Below, in pieces: positions 24,380 through 32,855 of a stretch of DNA of 64,000 nucleotides; within the stretch, counting starts at the first letter, position 1, and each line of letters begins with the position of its first letter. Position numbers and translations under genes: made by a program. A model generated the notes under the pieces. It saw only the letters and a program-made list of their open reading frames with translations, made no database searches and was not told the origin of the DNA. The stretch is taken from positions 62,001-126,000 of the forward strand of contig CAUQTI010000005.1 in the NCBI GenBank assembly GCA_963521065.1, in the 5' to 3' direction. Source of the stretch: IOR16 sp963521065. Its GTDB lineage: Bacteria > Bacillota > Clostridia > Peptostreptococcales > Anaerovoracaceae.

Positions 24380-24900
24380 CTTGTAAAACCACTTTGATAA
24401 CGGTTTACCGCCAAAACAATAGGAGGAATCAGTACTAGCTGGAGCAGAATGGCGGGAAGTGCAATGATAAATGCACCGGATAGAAACATGGAAAAAGAGA
24501 ATTCTGCGCCGACTAAGCTTGCCAATATGAACTGGACGATTCCCCAGACAATGCGTCCGGCGACCATGGAAGTAATAAGCGTTGCGTAGATCATGGGCAT
24601 GTTGTGTTTTAATTTTCTGAATATCCACCCGGATACTGCGCCATAAACCGCAAGTTCAAATGCCATGGCGATACCGACCGGAAAGATAGGCGGCATGCCG
24701 AAAAGTACAAAGCGAAGGAGTGGGGCGATGAACCCTACAGCCAGACCATACGGCCAGCCAACCAGAAAACCACACAATAGCACCGGAATATGCATAGGAC
24801 TGATTGCATTTCCAAGCTGAGGAATTTGACCGGTCAAAAATGGTAAAACAAGTGCGAGCGCAAGAAAGAGCGCAGAAAAAATGATATTTTTTGTTTTCAT
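24376..24900 (-). CDS. ECF-transporter S component, substrate unknown
   Basis: 174 residues, almost entirely hydrophobic, with about six membrane helices. The opening KTKNIIFSALFLALALVLPF and the segment ISPMHIPVLLCGFLVGWPYG are typical of ECF S components (PF12822 type), which bind a vitamin or similar small molecule and use a shared energising module encoded elsewhere. Its stop codon overlaps the start of the downstream kinase, so import and phosphorylation are likely linked. AAGGAAAGG lies upstream of ATG 24900. No riboswitch is recognised in the 60 bases before it. Confidence 0.75.
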   Translation of the reverse strand: MKTKNIIFSALFLALALVLPFLTGQIPQLGNAISPMHIPVLLCGFLVGWPYGLAVGFIAPLLRFVLFGMPPIFPVGIAMAFELAVYGAVSGWIFRKLKHNMPMIYATLITSMVAGRIVWGIVQFILASLVGAEFSFSMFLSGAFIIALPAILLQLVLIPPIVLAVNRYQSGFTR

Positions 24901-24961
24901 AAGAGGATAACCTTTCCTTGTAGTTTATCTGTAGTTGTATTTCTTTATCCAGCGATGGTAT

Positions 24962-26098
24962 TTATCTAGTTGCGTAAACCGCATCTAATTCGGATTGCAG
25001 CGTTGCAAGATTGTCACATATGGAAATTTTCTGAGGGCATTTTTTCTCGCAGGCACCGCAGCGGACACAGTTTTTTGCTTTTTCATTCTCAGGAATCATA
25101 ATCCCCCATTTAAAATAAATGTCATTGGGGTTTTCAAACATAGCATATCCATTCCAAGCGGAAAAATTTTCGGGAATATTAACACCTGCAGGACAGGGCA
25201 CGCAGTATCGGCAAGCGGTACATCCATTTTTCACTCTTGCTCTGATTTTTTTTACCGCACGGTCGATGATACCCTGCTCCTCGGGGGCGATCGGTTCAAA
25301 ATGTTGAAATGTTTTTATATTGTCTTCCACGTGTTCCATTTCGGACACACCGCTTAAAATCACTTTGACATTCGGCAGACTGCCCACCCAACGGTATGCC
25401 CATGAGGATAGGGTGTTATCCGGATATTTTCTTATCATTTCGCTCGCGATTGCTTCTGGCAGGCGGGCAAGTGAACCACCTTTGACCGGCTCCATAATGA
25501 CCATGGGAATGCCTGATTTTTCTGCAAGATCATATCCTCGCATACCTGCCTGCTCCTCGGTATCGGTATAATTGAGTTGAATCTGGCATAAATCCCAATC
25601 ACGGTATTGAAGAATTTCCTCAAAGGTTTCATAATCATCGTGAAAGGAAAATCCAAGGTATTTAATTTTCCCCTGTTTCTGCAGTTCTTCACAATATTGC
25701 ACAATTCCCAGATCTACAGATTTTTTAAAGGTATGTTTATTCAAAGCGTGGAGTAGATAGAAATCAAAATACTCTTTATTTAGCTTTTTTCTCTGTTCCT
25801 CAAAGATTTGCTTTGCCTGCTCCAAAGTGTCAATCATAACAAGAGGAAGCTTAGTGGTAAGAAAATAGCTGCTTCTGTCCTTCGTGTCCAACCACTTTCC
25901 GACGAAAGGTTCACTATCGCCGTTGTGGTACATATAGGCTGTGTCATAGTAATTTACACCTGCCGCATAAGCTTTTTCAAGCATTTCCACGGACCGAGGT
26001 TCATCAATTTTACCTTCGGAAGTAATCGGAAACCGCATACACCCGAAGCCAAGCAGTGCGGTTTTTATTCCTAGTTTATTCCATGTTCTGGTTTCCAT
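24962..26098 (-). CDS. aldo/keto reductase with C-terminal ferredoxin domain
   Basis: About 378 residues from ATG 26098 (METRTWNKLG), with AAAGGTGG 10 bases upstream. Residues 1-280 are an aldo/keto reductase barrel with LGFGCMRFP, the catalytic Asp and Tyr in YDTAYMYHNG, and the lysine in TTKLP. The C-terminal part has two cysteine clusters, CTACRYCVPCPAGV and CVRCGACEKKCP, for two 4Fe-4S centres. Such ferredoxin-linked AKRs are common in anaerobes; the physiological substrate is not known. It is transcribed away from a merR-type gene and its promoter has the 19-bp spacer expected for MerR control. Confidence 0.85.
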   Translation of the reverse strand: METRTWNKLGIKTALLGFGCMRFPITSEGKIDEPRSVEMLEKAYAAGVNYYDTAYMYHNGDSEPFVGKWLDTKDRSSYFLTTKLPLVMIDTLEQAKQIFEEQRKKLNKEYFDFYLLHALNKHTFKKSVDLGIVQYCEELQKQGKIKYLGFSFHDDYETFEEILQYRDWDLCQIQLNYTDTEEQAGMRGYDLAEKSGIPMVIMEPVKGGSLARLPEAIASEMIRKYPDNTLSSWAYRWVGSLPNVKVILSGVSEMEHVEDNIKTFQHFEPIAPEEQGIIDRAVKKIRARVKNGCTACRYCVPCPAGVNIPENFSAWNGYAMFENPNDIYFKWGIMIPENEKAKNCVRCGACEKKCPQKISICDNLATLQSELDAVYATR

Positions 26099-26337
26099 AT
26101 GTTTTATTCCACCTTTCATAATAATACAGCAGCACACCGTCGAACACTTTCATGCACTGAACTGTAACTATCTTATTTCTAAGCTGCATAGGCTGGTGAC
26201 CACCATATCACTATTTCGGGATAACGGTTTCTCGATTTAAGCCGGTGATACGTCTCTTTTTTTATGCTGTTACATCCTTGCAGTTTCTTCTTATTATCCA
26301 AATTTCTTGAAAAATGAATGAATACCGTATAAAATAA

Positions 26338-26368
26338 ACAATATCACTTAGACCTATATCTAAGTCAA
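26338..26368 (-). promoter_or_regulatory. MerR-type promoter/operator of the aldo/keto reductase gene
   Basis: On the minus strand TTGACT (26363-26368) and TATTGT (26338-26343) are separated by 19 bases. The spacer holds the perfect inverted repeat ACTTAGA-CCTATA-TCTAAGT (26346-26365). A 19-bp spacer with an internal dyad is the hallmark of MerR-activated promoters. The resulting leader would be about 230 bases; nothing recognisable is seen in it. Confidence 0.8.
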
Positions 26369-26401
26369 GGCATTTGAAAAATATTTTTTGGAGGGGTACA
26401 G

Positions 26402-26779
26402 ATGGTTTATTCTATTCATGATGTAGCAAAGCAGTTTCAAATATCGGAGCACACCATCCGCTTTTATGATAAAGAGGGGCTTTTCCCCTTTCTGTCCAGA
26501 AATAAAATTGGAAATCGTGAATTCACTGAATCTGATCTAGAGTGGCTGCAGCTAGTCTTCTGTCTGAAAAATACGGGGATGAAGATTAAAGAAATACGAC
26601 AGTACATGGAATTGTGTCAAGCCGGAGAAGACACACTACAGCAAAGAAAGAATATCTTTATTCATCACAGAGCCTTTATATTGGAGCAAATGGAGCAACT
26701 AAAAGAAAGTTTGAAACTTGTTGATGCTAAAATAGCGTTCTATGATGATTCTAACATGGGGCAAAGATTTGAGCGATAG
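26402..26779 (+). CDS. MerR-family transcriptional regulator
   Basis: 125 residues. The N-terminal winged HTH reads YSIHDVAKQFQISEHTIRFY then DKEGLFPFLSRN, the MerR pattern, and a dimerisation coiled coil follows (FILEQMEQLKESLKLVDAKI). No cysteine metal-binding site is present, so an organic effector or stress signal is more likely than a metal. GGAGGGG precedes ATG 26402. It is divergent from the aldo/keto reductase whose promoter carries the MerR-type dyad, so it most likely controls that gene. The 220 bases after it contain only fragments without a supported gene. Confidence 0.85.
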   Translation: MVYSIHDVAKQFQISEHTIRFYDKEGLFPFLSRNKIGNREFTESDLEWLQLVFCLKNTGMKIKEIRQYMELCQAGEDTLQQRKNIFIHHRAFILEQMEQLKESLKLVDAKIAFYDDSNMGQRFER

Positions 26780-26997
26780 GGGGAGAGTAACTATAGATAA
26801 AGATTTAAAGTCACCTTTTGAATGGACAGTGTATTTCAAAGAAATTTATACCTATTAAAGTATTTCAGCGGTTTGCCGAAGGAAAGGAAGACATAAACAA
26901 GCGCTTTTATTAAGAGATTGTTGAGCGTCTATGAAATTTTGAATGGGAATGGAAAGAAAAATAGGCAAGTAGGAAACTGTGGAGGAGAAGGGATTCT

Positions 26998-27526
26998 ATG
27001 AAGAGATATATTGCTTTGTTAAGAGGAATAAATGTAAGTGGGAAAAATAAGATCTCTATGTCTGAATTAAAAAAGGGATTTACAGAACTTGATTTTGCGG
27101 AAGTAGTTACACATCTTAATAGTGGCAACATTATCTTTTCCAGTGAGATTGATGATAAAAACATTCTTTCAAATAAAATAGAGTTAATGATAAAAAGTAG
27201 CTTTAATTTAGATATACCAGTTTTTATTGCGTTGCAAGAAGAATTAGAACGATTATTGAAAAATGCGCCTACTTGGTGGGGGAGTGATAATAAAGGCATA
27301 TATGATAATCTTATATTCCTTCTCTTACGAAGAGTTGTATGATGAAATAGGGCATCCTAAAGCGGAATATGAGAGAGTGCATAATTATAATAATGCGATT
27401 TTCTGGTCATTTATCCGAAACGATTATCAAAAGACAAACTGGTGGTCAAAGACTGCCAGCGCCAAGATACGCTATAAGATTACAATTAGAACCGCAAATA
27501 CAATAAGAAAAATAGTGAATATGTAA
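26998..27526 (+). pseudogene. DUF1697-family gene, frameshifted
   Basis: The first frame gives the DUF1697 opening RYIALLRGINVSGKNKISMS and continues to APTWWGSDNKGIYDNLIF near 27320, where it runs into a stop after LLLRRVV. The +1 frame then supplies the expected ending: YEELYDEIGHPKAEYERVHN, NAIFWSFIRNDYQKTNWWSK and TIRTANTIRKIV. Together they make one family member of about 175 residues, interrupted by a small indel near 27320-27330. Function of the family is not established. GGAGGAG lies upstream of ATG 26998. Confidence 0.8.
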
Positions 27527-27619
27527 CTGTCCTCAATTTTAATCGTTGCGAAGACGGTGATTTTAATTGTTCGCTTGAGCTAGCGGGTGAAGCGTTTGTT
27601 TCAAATCCTTCAAGTCTAC

Positions 27620-27669
27620 TTGACATATCCGACTTGTTACATTATATTATAGACAGACAGTCGGTCTAT
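27620..27669 (+). promoter_or_regulatory. promoter and operator of the tetR efflux operon
   Basis: TTGACA (27620-27625), 17 bases, TATATT (27643-27648). Just behind it lies ATAGACAGAC-A-GTCGGTCTAT (27649-27669), an inverted repeat with one mismatch covering the expected start of transcription. This is a typical site for the TetR protein encoded 39 bases downstream. Confidence 0.85.
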
Positions 27670-27707
27670 AATGTAATCTGCCTGATTAGGATAGGAAAGG
27701 TAATAAT

Positions 27708-28352
27708 ATGAGAATCATAAAAGAAGCGGATGAACGAAAAAGTGAAATACTGGATATCGCAGAAACATTATTTACACAGAACGGTTTTGACGACACAAGC
27801 ACAAATGCAATTTTAGAAGCCGCTGGTATTGCACGAGGGACACTATACTACCATTTTAAATCCAAAGAAGAGATTATGGATGCAGTGATTGAAAGGCATA
27901 GCCGCCGCCTTTTAGCAGCAGCCAAGGAAATTGCCGGGGATAAAAGCAAATCTGTTTATGAAAGGATTGTTGAGTCGGTTATGGCTCTCAAACTGGACCA
28001 AAGCGGACAAGGCGTCATTGAACATATCCATAGGCCGCAAAATGCGTTGATGCATCAGAAAGTACAACGAAGTATTTTGAACGGGCTTACGCCAATTCTT
28101 GCGGAAATGATTCGTGAGGGGATAGAATCGGATTTATTCCATACACCTTTTCCTTATGAGTGTATGGAGATGCTAGTTGCTTATGCCGGAACGGTGTTTG
28201 ATGGTGACATGGTAGAGCTGAATAAAGAAGAACGCGCATCCCGTATACAGGCGCTAGTTTTTAATATCGAGCGCCTGCTGGGTGTAAAAAGCGGTGCCTT
28301 TTCATTTATGTCACAGATATTTGAAAACGGAGCGGAGGCATCGCATGAGTAG
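27708..28352 (+). CDS. TetR-family repressor
   Basis: 214 residues. The N-terminal HTH reads LDIAETLFTQNGFDDTSTNA then AAGIARGTLYYHFKSKEEI, the TetR signature; the remaining helical part would bind the ligand. A GGAAAGG ribosome site precedes ATG 27708. The operator dyad over the promoter start and the overlap with the MFS gene indicate autoregulation and control of the efflux genes downstream. The inducer is unknown. Confidence 0.9.
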   Translation: MRIIKEADERKSEILDIAETLFTQNGFDDTSTNAILEAAGIARGTLYYHFKSKEEIMDAVIERHSRRLLAAAKEIAGDKSKSVYERIVESVMALKLDQSGQGVIEHIHRPQNALMHQKVQRSILNGLTPILAEMIREGIESDLFHTPFPYECMEMLVAYAGTVFDGDMVELNKEERASRIQALVFNIERLLGVKSGAFSFMSQIFENGAEASHE

Positions 28353-29628
28353 CAGTTCGAAATCGTTCGGAAAATTTCTGCTCCTTTGGTCCGGAGAGCT
28401 TGTTTCAGTTGTGGGCGGCGGACTTACATCGTTCGGATTAGGCGTTTACGTTTACCAACAATCAGAAATGGCGTCGCATGTGTCGCTTGTCATGCTGCTG
28501 GCTTTTTTACCCTCTCTGCTACTCAGTGCACCTGCTGGGGTTCTGGCTGATCGTTATGATCGCCGGCTTCTTATGATACTCGGTGACAGTCTCTCGGCAA
28601 TCGGTCCGTTGTTTATTCTCTTTTTTCTTTGGGATGGAGAAGCAGCATTTTGGCAGATCTGTGTGGGTGTGACAATTAGCTCTGTATTTTCTTCACTGCT
28701 GGAGCCTGCTTACCGGGCAACCGTGACAGATTTACTGACAGAGGAGCAGTATACCAAAGCGAGTGGCTTTGTTCAGATTGCAGGTTCTGCAAAATACTTG
28801 GTTTCGCCTGCTATCGCAGGGATTTTGTTAAAGGTATCAGACATACGGCTTCTTCTGATTCTTGATATCTGCACCTTTTTTGTAACAGTTACAGCAACGC
28901 TGGCTGTCCGAAAAGGCCTGAAAGCAAAGGTGCAAACAAAAAATATTTCCTTCACAGACAGTTTTAAGGATGGCTGGAGAGCAATCGCACAAAATAAAGG
29001 CGTGTTAATGCTGGTTTTGATTGGCTCTGTCATAGCCCTATGTCTCGGCTTTATTCAGACATTGGCTTCACCGATGATTTTAAGCTTTTCGGATAGCAGA
29101 GCATTAGGCGCAATACAATCCTTAGCGGCAACGGGGATGCTGGCGGTCAGCATATTACTTGGAATTTTTTCAATTAAGAAGTCATATGTAAAAATACTCT
29201 GTACTTCACTGCTTGGTGCAGGTGCATTCATAGCATGCTTCGGCGTTCGAGAAAATCTCGTCATGATAACGATATCCGGATTTTTGTTTTTTTCAGTGCT
29301 GCCGTTTGCTAATATGAGCATCGATTATTTGCTGCGTACCAATATTAGTAATGAATTCCAAGGACGTGCATGGGGACTTGTGGGATTGATTTCCCAGTTG
29401 GGTTATGTCGTGGCCTATGCCTTTTCAGGATTGCTTGCAGACTATCTCTTTACACCGTTGCTATTGGAAGGAGGAAGTCTATCCGGAAGCATCGGAAAGC
29501 TTTTAGGCACAGGGCAAGGCAGAGGAGCCGGATTTCTCATTATCCTAGCAGGAGGGTTACTATGTGCCGTTTCTATCTGCTTATACTATTTTCAATCCAT
29601 TCAAAGGCTTGAGAAAGGAGATGGCTGA
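28345..29628 (+). CDS. MFS efflux transporter
   Basis: About 427 residues with twelve hydrophobic segments. The first loop contains APAGVLADRYDRRLLMI, the MFS motif A pattern (GxLaDrxgrr). The layout resembles macrolide-efflux (MefA-type) and other proton-driven drug exporters. ATG 28345 lies 8 bases inside the end of tetR and is preferred over the upstream in-frame codon at 28294; GGAGCGGAGG precedes it. Its stop overlaps the ATG of the ABC permease gene (TGATG). Substrate unknown. Confidence 0.85.
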   Translation: MSSSSKSFGKFLLLWSGELVSVVGGGLTSFGLGVYVYQQSEMASHVSLVMLLAFLPSLLLSAPAGVLADRYDRRLLMILGDSLSAIGPLFILFFLWDGEAAFWQICVGVTISSVFSSLLEPAYRATVTDLLTEEQYTKASGFVQIAGSAKYLVSPAIAGILLKVSDIRLLLILDICTFFVTVTATLAVRKGLKAKVQTKNISFTDSFKDGWRAIAQNKGVLMLVLIGSVIALCLGFIQTLASPMILSFSDSRALGAIQSLAATGMLAVSILLGIFSIKKSYVKILCTSLLGAGAFIACFGVRENLVMITISGFLFFSVLPFANMSIDYLLRTNISNEFQGRAWGLVGLISQLGYVVAYAFSGLLADYLFTPLLLEGGSLSGSIGKLLGTGQGRGAGFLIILAGGLLCAVSICLYYFQSIQRLEKGDG

Positions 29629-31946
29629 TGTTCAGACGAATGATCTGGAATGATTTTGCAAAAAGCCGTATGGTCTCAATAATTATGCTGTTGTTTATTT
29701 CCGCTGCGGCAGCCCTGATTGCCTTGGCAGTGACTTTGGGATTACAGCTTGCGGGGTCGATTGATGAGCTGATGGCACAAGCGAAAACCCCACATTTTTT
29801 ACAGATGCATGCAGGGATGATTGATACGGCACGATTGGAGAAATTTGCACGGGAAAACAGTGCCGTCGAGGAGTTTCAAGTGCTTGAATTTCTAAACATC
29901 GAGGGGACAGAAATCGTAATTGGTGAAGATACACTTGTAGGAAGTGTACAGGATAATGGCATTTCTACACAAAGTAGTTCTTTCGATTATCTCCTCGGCC
30001 TTGAAGGACAAATTCTCAGGCCGCTTGATGGCGAAATTTATGTTCCTACCGCTTATGCAAAGGAAGGCATAATAAAATTAGGAGAGAAAGTCGTCATTAC
30101 AGGGAAAGTGTTTACTGTTGCGGGGGTTCTGCGGGATTCTCAGATGAATTCTCCGCTTGCATCTTCTAAGCGATTTTTGGTGAGTGAAAAGGATTACACA
30201 GAAATTAAGAGCAAGGGAAACGTTGAATATCTCATCGAGTTTCGGCTAAAAGATTTATCGGCTCTTCGTACCTTTGAAGCTGAATATATTAGTGCGGGGT
30301 TGGAGAATAACGGACCTGCAGTCACCTATCCGCTTTTTCGTATGATGAATGCCATATCGGATGGATTGATGATTGCCGTACTTTTGTTAATCAGCGTATT
30401 GACCGTTTTGATTGCCTGCTTATGTATTCGCTTTACTTTGCTTGCACAGCTTGAGGAGGATATGCGGGAAATCGGAGTGATGAAAGCAATTGGACTACGT
30501 ATCTCAGATATAAAGATGCTGTATCTGGGGAAGTATGCAGTCGTAGCCTTCACAGGGAGTTTGATTGGCTGGGGATTCTCCATTGCACTTGAGGAGCGCG
30601 CGCTTGAAGATATTCGTATGACAATGGGAGTCAGTAGCAGTGCAGGACTTGCCCGCATGTGGGGAGGAATCGCTGTTTTGCTGGTATGTTTAAGTATAAT
30701 TTCTTATGTAAACCATGCACTGAATCGCTTAAAGAAAATATCAGCTGTGCAGGCAATTCGTTTTAGCTCTGTTTTGGAGAAGCGGCAAAGCACAAAAAGG
30801 ATGCAGCTGAGCAGAAACCGATTCCTTGATATTAATGTGTTTTTAGGATTTAAAGCGGTTTTATCTAAAAAAAGGCTCTATGCAACCATGTTGTGCGTAG
30901 TGATGGCATCTACCTTTATCATGCTTGTTCCTCAAAACTTATACAGCACAATCTCTGCTCCAAGTTTTAGTACCTATATGGGAATCGGCAACTCTGATCT
31001 CCTAATCCGCGTTCAGCAGAATAAACAGATGACGAATATCGTATTGTCGATTGAACGAGCACTTGAAAAAGATGAGGAGGTTGCCGGATATGCGGTGCAC
31101 ACAACGAAACGGTTTCCTATACACGCGCTAAATGGAAAAAATGAAACACTCAAAGTAGATTTGGGAAATCATACAGCATTTCCTGTCTACTATGTCAAAG
31201 GAGATGCTCCACGCACAGAAAATGAAATTGCCCTCTCCGCGATAAACGCAGAGGAATTGGGAAAAGAGATTGGGGATACGCTTGTTTTGGAAACGGAGAA
31301 TGGGGAGCGATTTCTGACTATTTGCGGCATCTATTCTGATATTACCAATGGGGGAAAGACCGCCAAAGCAGCTTTTACAGATGATAGTGACAATGTCATG
31401 TGGTGTACGGTATACGTCACCCTGAAAGAAGGTAGCTCAACTACTGTTAAGACAGCAGAATATACCCGGCAGTTTCCGATTTCAAAGGTTGCAGGCATCA
31501 ATAGCTATATAGCGCAAACCTTTGGACCAACAATGGATTCCATTAGAACTATTTCTGCAGCGGCGATGCTTGCAGCGCTGTCTATGACAATATTGGTCAC
31601 TCTACTGATGTTGAAAATGTTGATTGCAGAGGAAGGGTATGCGATTGCGGTTATGAAGTCAATTGGATTTACGAGCAGGGAGATTACAACGCAGTTTCTT
31701 TCTCGGTTTGTGCTTGTACTATTCACGGGGATTTTGGCGGGCACAATGCTTGCGAACACATTGGGAGAGACGTTAGCCGGTGCGGTGATTGCATCCTTTG
31801 GGGCAACCTCGTTTAAATTTGTGATTAATCCGCTCATCGCATATTTGACTTACCCGCTAACGATGTGTTGCGCCGTTCTGACTGCGGTTTTAATTGGGGC
31901 CGCGGGTGTGCGCAGTGTTAGAGTGGGCAGGCATATAAAGGAGTAA
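29628..31946 (+). CDS. FtsX-like ABC transporter permease
   Basis: 772 residues with the duplicated FtsX layout: an N-terminal helix (IIMLLFISAAAALIALAVTL), an extracellular domain, three helices near residues 240-360 including DMREIGVMKAIGL, a central helix near 425, a second outer domain and three final helices. This matches exporters of the MacB/LolE/BceB class that act with a cytoplasmic ATPase to extrude peptides, lipids or antibiotics. The ATPase gene follows after 3 bases. The start codon overlaps the stop of the MFS gene, tying both pumps to the same TetR-controlled transcript. Confidence 0.85.
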   Translation: MFRRMIWNDFAKSRMVSIIMLLFISAAAALIALAVTLGLQLAGSIDELMAQAKTPHFLQMHAGMIDTARLEKFARENSAVEEFQVLEFLNIEGTEIVIGEDTLVGSVQDNGISTQSSSFDYLLGLEGQILRPLDGEIYVPTAYAKEGIIKLGEKVVITGKVFTVAGVLRDSQMNSPLASSKRFLVSEKDYTEIKSKGNVEYLIEFRLKDLSALRTFEAEYISAGLENNGPAVTYPLFRMMNAISDGLMIAVLLLISVLTVLIACLCIRFTLLAQLEEDMREIGVMKAIGLRISDIKMLYLGKYAVVAFTGSLIGWGFSIALEERALEDIRMTMGVSSSAGLARMWGGIAVLLVCLSIISYVNHALNRLKKISAVQAIRFSSVLEKRQSTKRMQLSRNRFLDINVFLGFKAVLSKKRLYATMLCVVMASTFIMLVPQNLYSTISAPSFSTYMGIGNSDLLIRVQQNKQMTNIVLSIERALEKDEEVAGYAVHTTKRFPIHALNGKNETLKVDLGNHTAFPVYYVKGDAPRTENEIALSAINAEELGKEIGDTLVLETENGERFLTICGIYSDITNGGKTAKAAFTDDSDNVMWCTVYVTLKEGSSTTVKTAEYTRQFPISKVAGINSYIAQTFGPTMDSIRTISAAAMLAALSMTILVTLLMLKMLIAEEGYAIAVMKSIGFTSREITTQFLSRFVLVLFTGILAGTMLANTLGETLAGAVIASFGATSFKFVINPLIAYLTYPLTMCCAVLTAVLIGAAGVRSVRVGRHIKE

Positions 31947-31949
31947 ACA

Positions 31950-32705
31950 ATGAAAACATTGGTGATGGGAAATCAAATTGTAAAAATATTTGGAGAAGGC
32001 AGTGAAAAACATACGGTTTTGAATGGAGTATCTGTGCAGATAAAGCAAGGAGAATTTGTTGCGGTAATGGGGCCCTCCGGCTCAGGAAAATCTACTTTAC
32101 TTTTTGCGCTAAGTGGAATGGAATCGATTGACAGCGGAACTCTTTCGTTTCGCGGTCAAAGCTTAACAGAGCTTTCAGAGGATGCGCTTTCAGAGCTGCG
32201 CCGAACCGGAATGGGTTTTGTTTTCCAGCAGCCTACTATGCTTAAGAATTTAAATATTCTTGATAATATTTTGCTGCCTGCCTTGCGGGGCAATCATAAA
32301 AATGCAGCAGAGCTTACGAAAAAAGCGGAAACGTTGATGCGGAAAATGAAAATAGAAGGACTTGAAGAGCGCAGTATATCAGAAGTTTCGGGCGGGCAGC
32401 TACAGCGTGCAGGAATCTGTCGTGCCCTCATGTTGACGCCTGAAATCATTTTCTGTGATGAACCAACCGGTGCATTAAATTCTAAATCTGCACATGAAAC
32501 GATGAAGCTTTTTTCGGAGATTAACGCAGAAGGGACTGCCATCCTGCTTGTAACTCACGATGGCAAGGTGGCAGCGAATGCAAATCGAGTACTGTTCATG
32601 TGTGATGGCTGCATTGTCGATGAGCTTCGCCTTACAAAAACCGGCGAGGGGCCGGAGCAAAATTTGCAGAAAATCGCAAAACGAATGGAAGGTTTAGGAA
32701 TATAA
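31950..32705 (+). CDS. ABC transporter ATP-binding protein
   Basis: 251 residues with Walker A GPSGSGKST near residue 41, Q-loop FVFQQPT, signature SEVSGGQLQRAGI near 147, Walker B IIFCDEPTGAL near 170 and the H-loop VTHDGKVAANA. The spacing is of the MacB/LolD/BceA class that works with FtsX-type permeases; it directly follows such a permease. Together they form a complete exporter (two copies each). Confidence 0.92.
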   Translation: MKTLVMGNQIVKIFGEGSEKHTVLNGVSVQIKQGEFVAVMGPSGSGKSTLLFALSGMESIDSGTLSFRGQSLTELSEDALSELRRTGMGFVFQQPTMLKNLNILDNILLPALRGNHKNAAELTKKAETLMRKMKIEGLEERSISEVSGGQLQRAGICRALMLTPEIIFCDEPTGALNSKSAHETMKLFSEINAEGTAILLVTHDGKVAANANRVLFMCDGCIVDELRLTKTGEGPEQNLQKIAKRMEGLGI

Positions 32706-32788
32706 AAAAGTGAACGTTTTTTTACCTTAAATTTTCAGCCTGTAACTGATAGTGAGTCAAATTGGAACAGATATGCCGAAACAACAAC

Positions 32789-32813
32789 CAGCCGGCGTGT
32801 GTAACGCCGGCTG
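32789..32813 (-). terminator. terminator of the cysteine-rich protein gene
   Basis: CAGCCGGCG (32789-32797) pairs with CGCCGGCTG (32805-32813), perfect 9 bp. On the minus strand it is followed by GTTGTTGTTT, a moderately T-rich tail. Confidence 0.6.
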
Positions 32814-32855
32814 ATGTCGTAAATGTATTGGTTTTTAGTAAAGATATTAAATGAA

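Noticed and set aside
24380..24628. N-terminal extension of the kinase gene up to 24628
   Set aside because: These codons lie inside the ECF S gene on the same strand in another frame; the ATGA overlap at 24376-24379 gives the natural start.
26780..26997. Possible remnant gene between merR and the DUF1697 pseudogene
   Set aside because: Short open stretches are present but with stops in all frames and no recognisable family.
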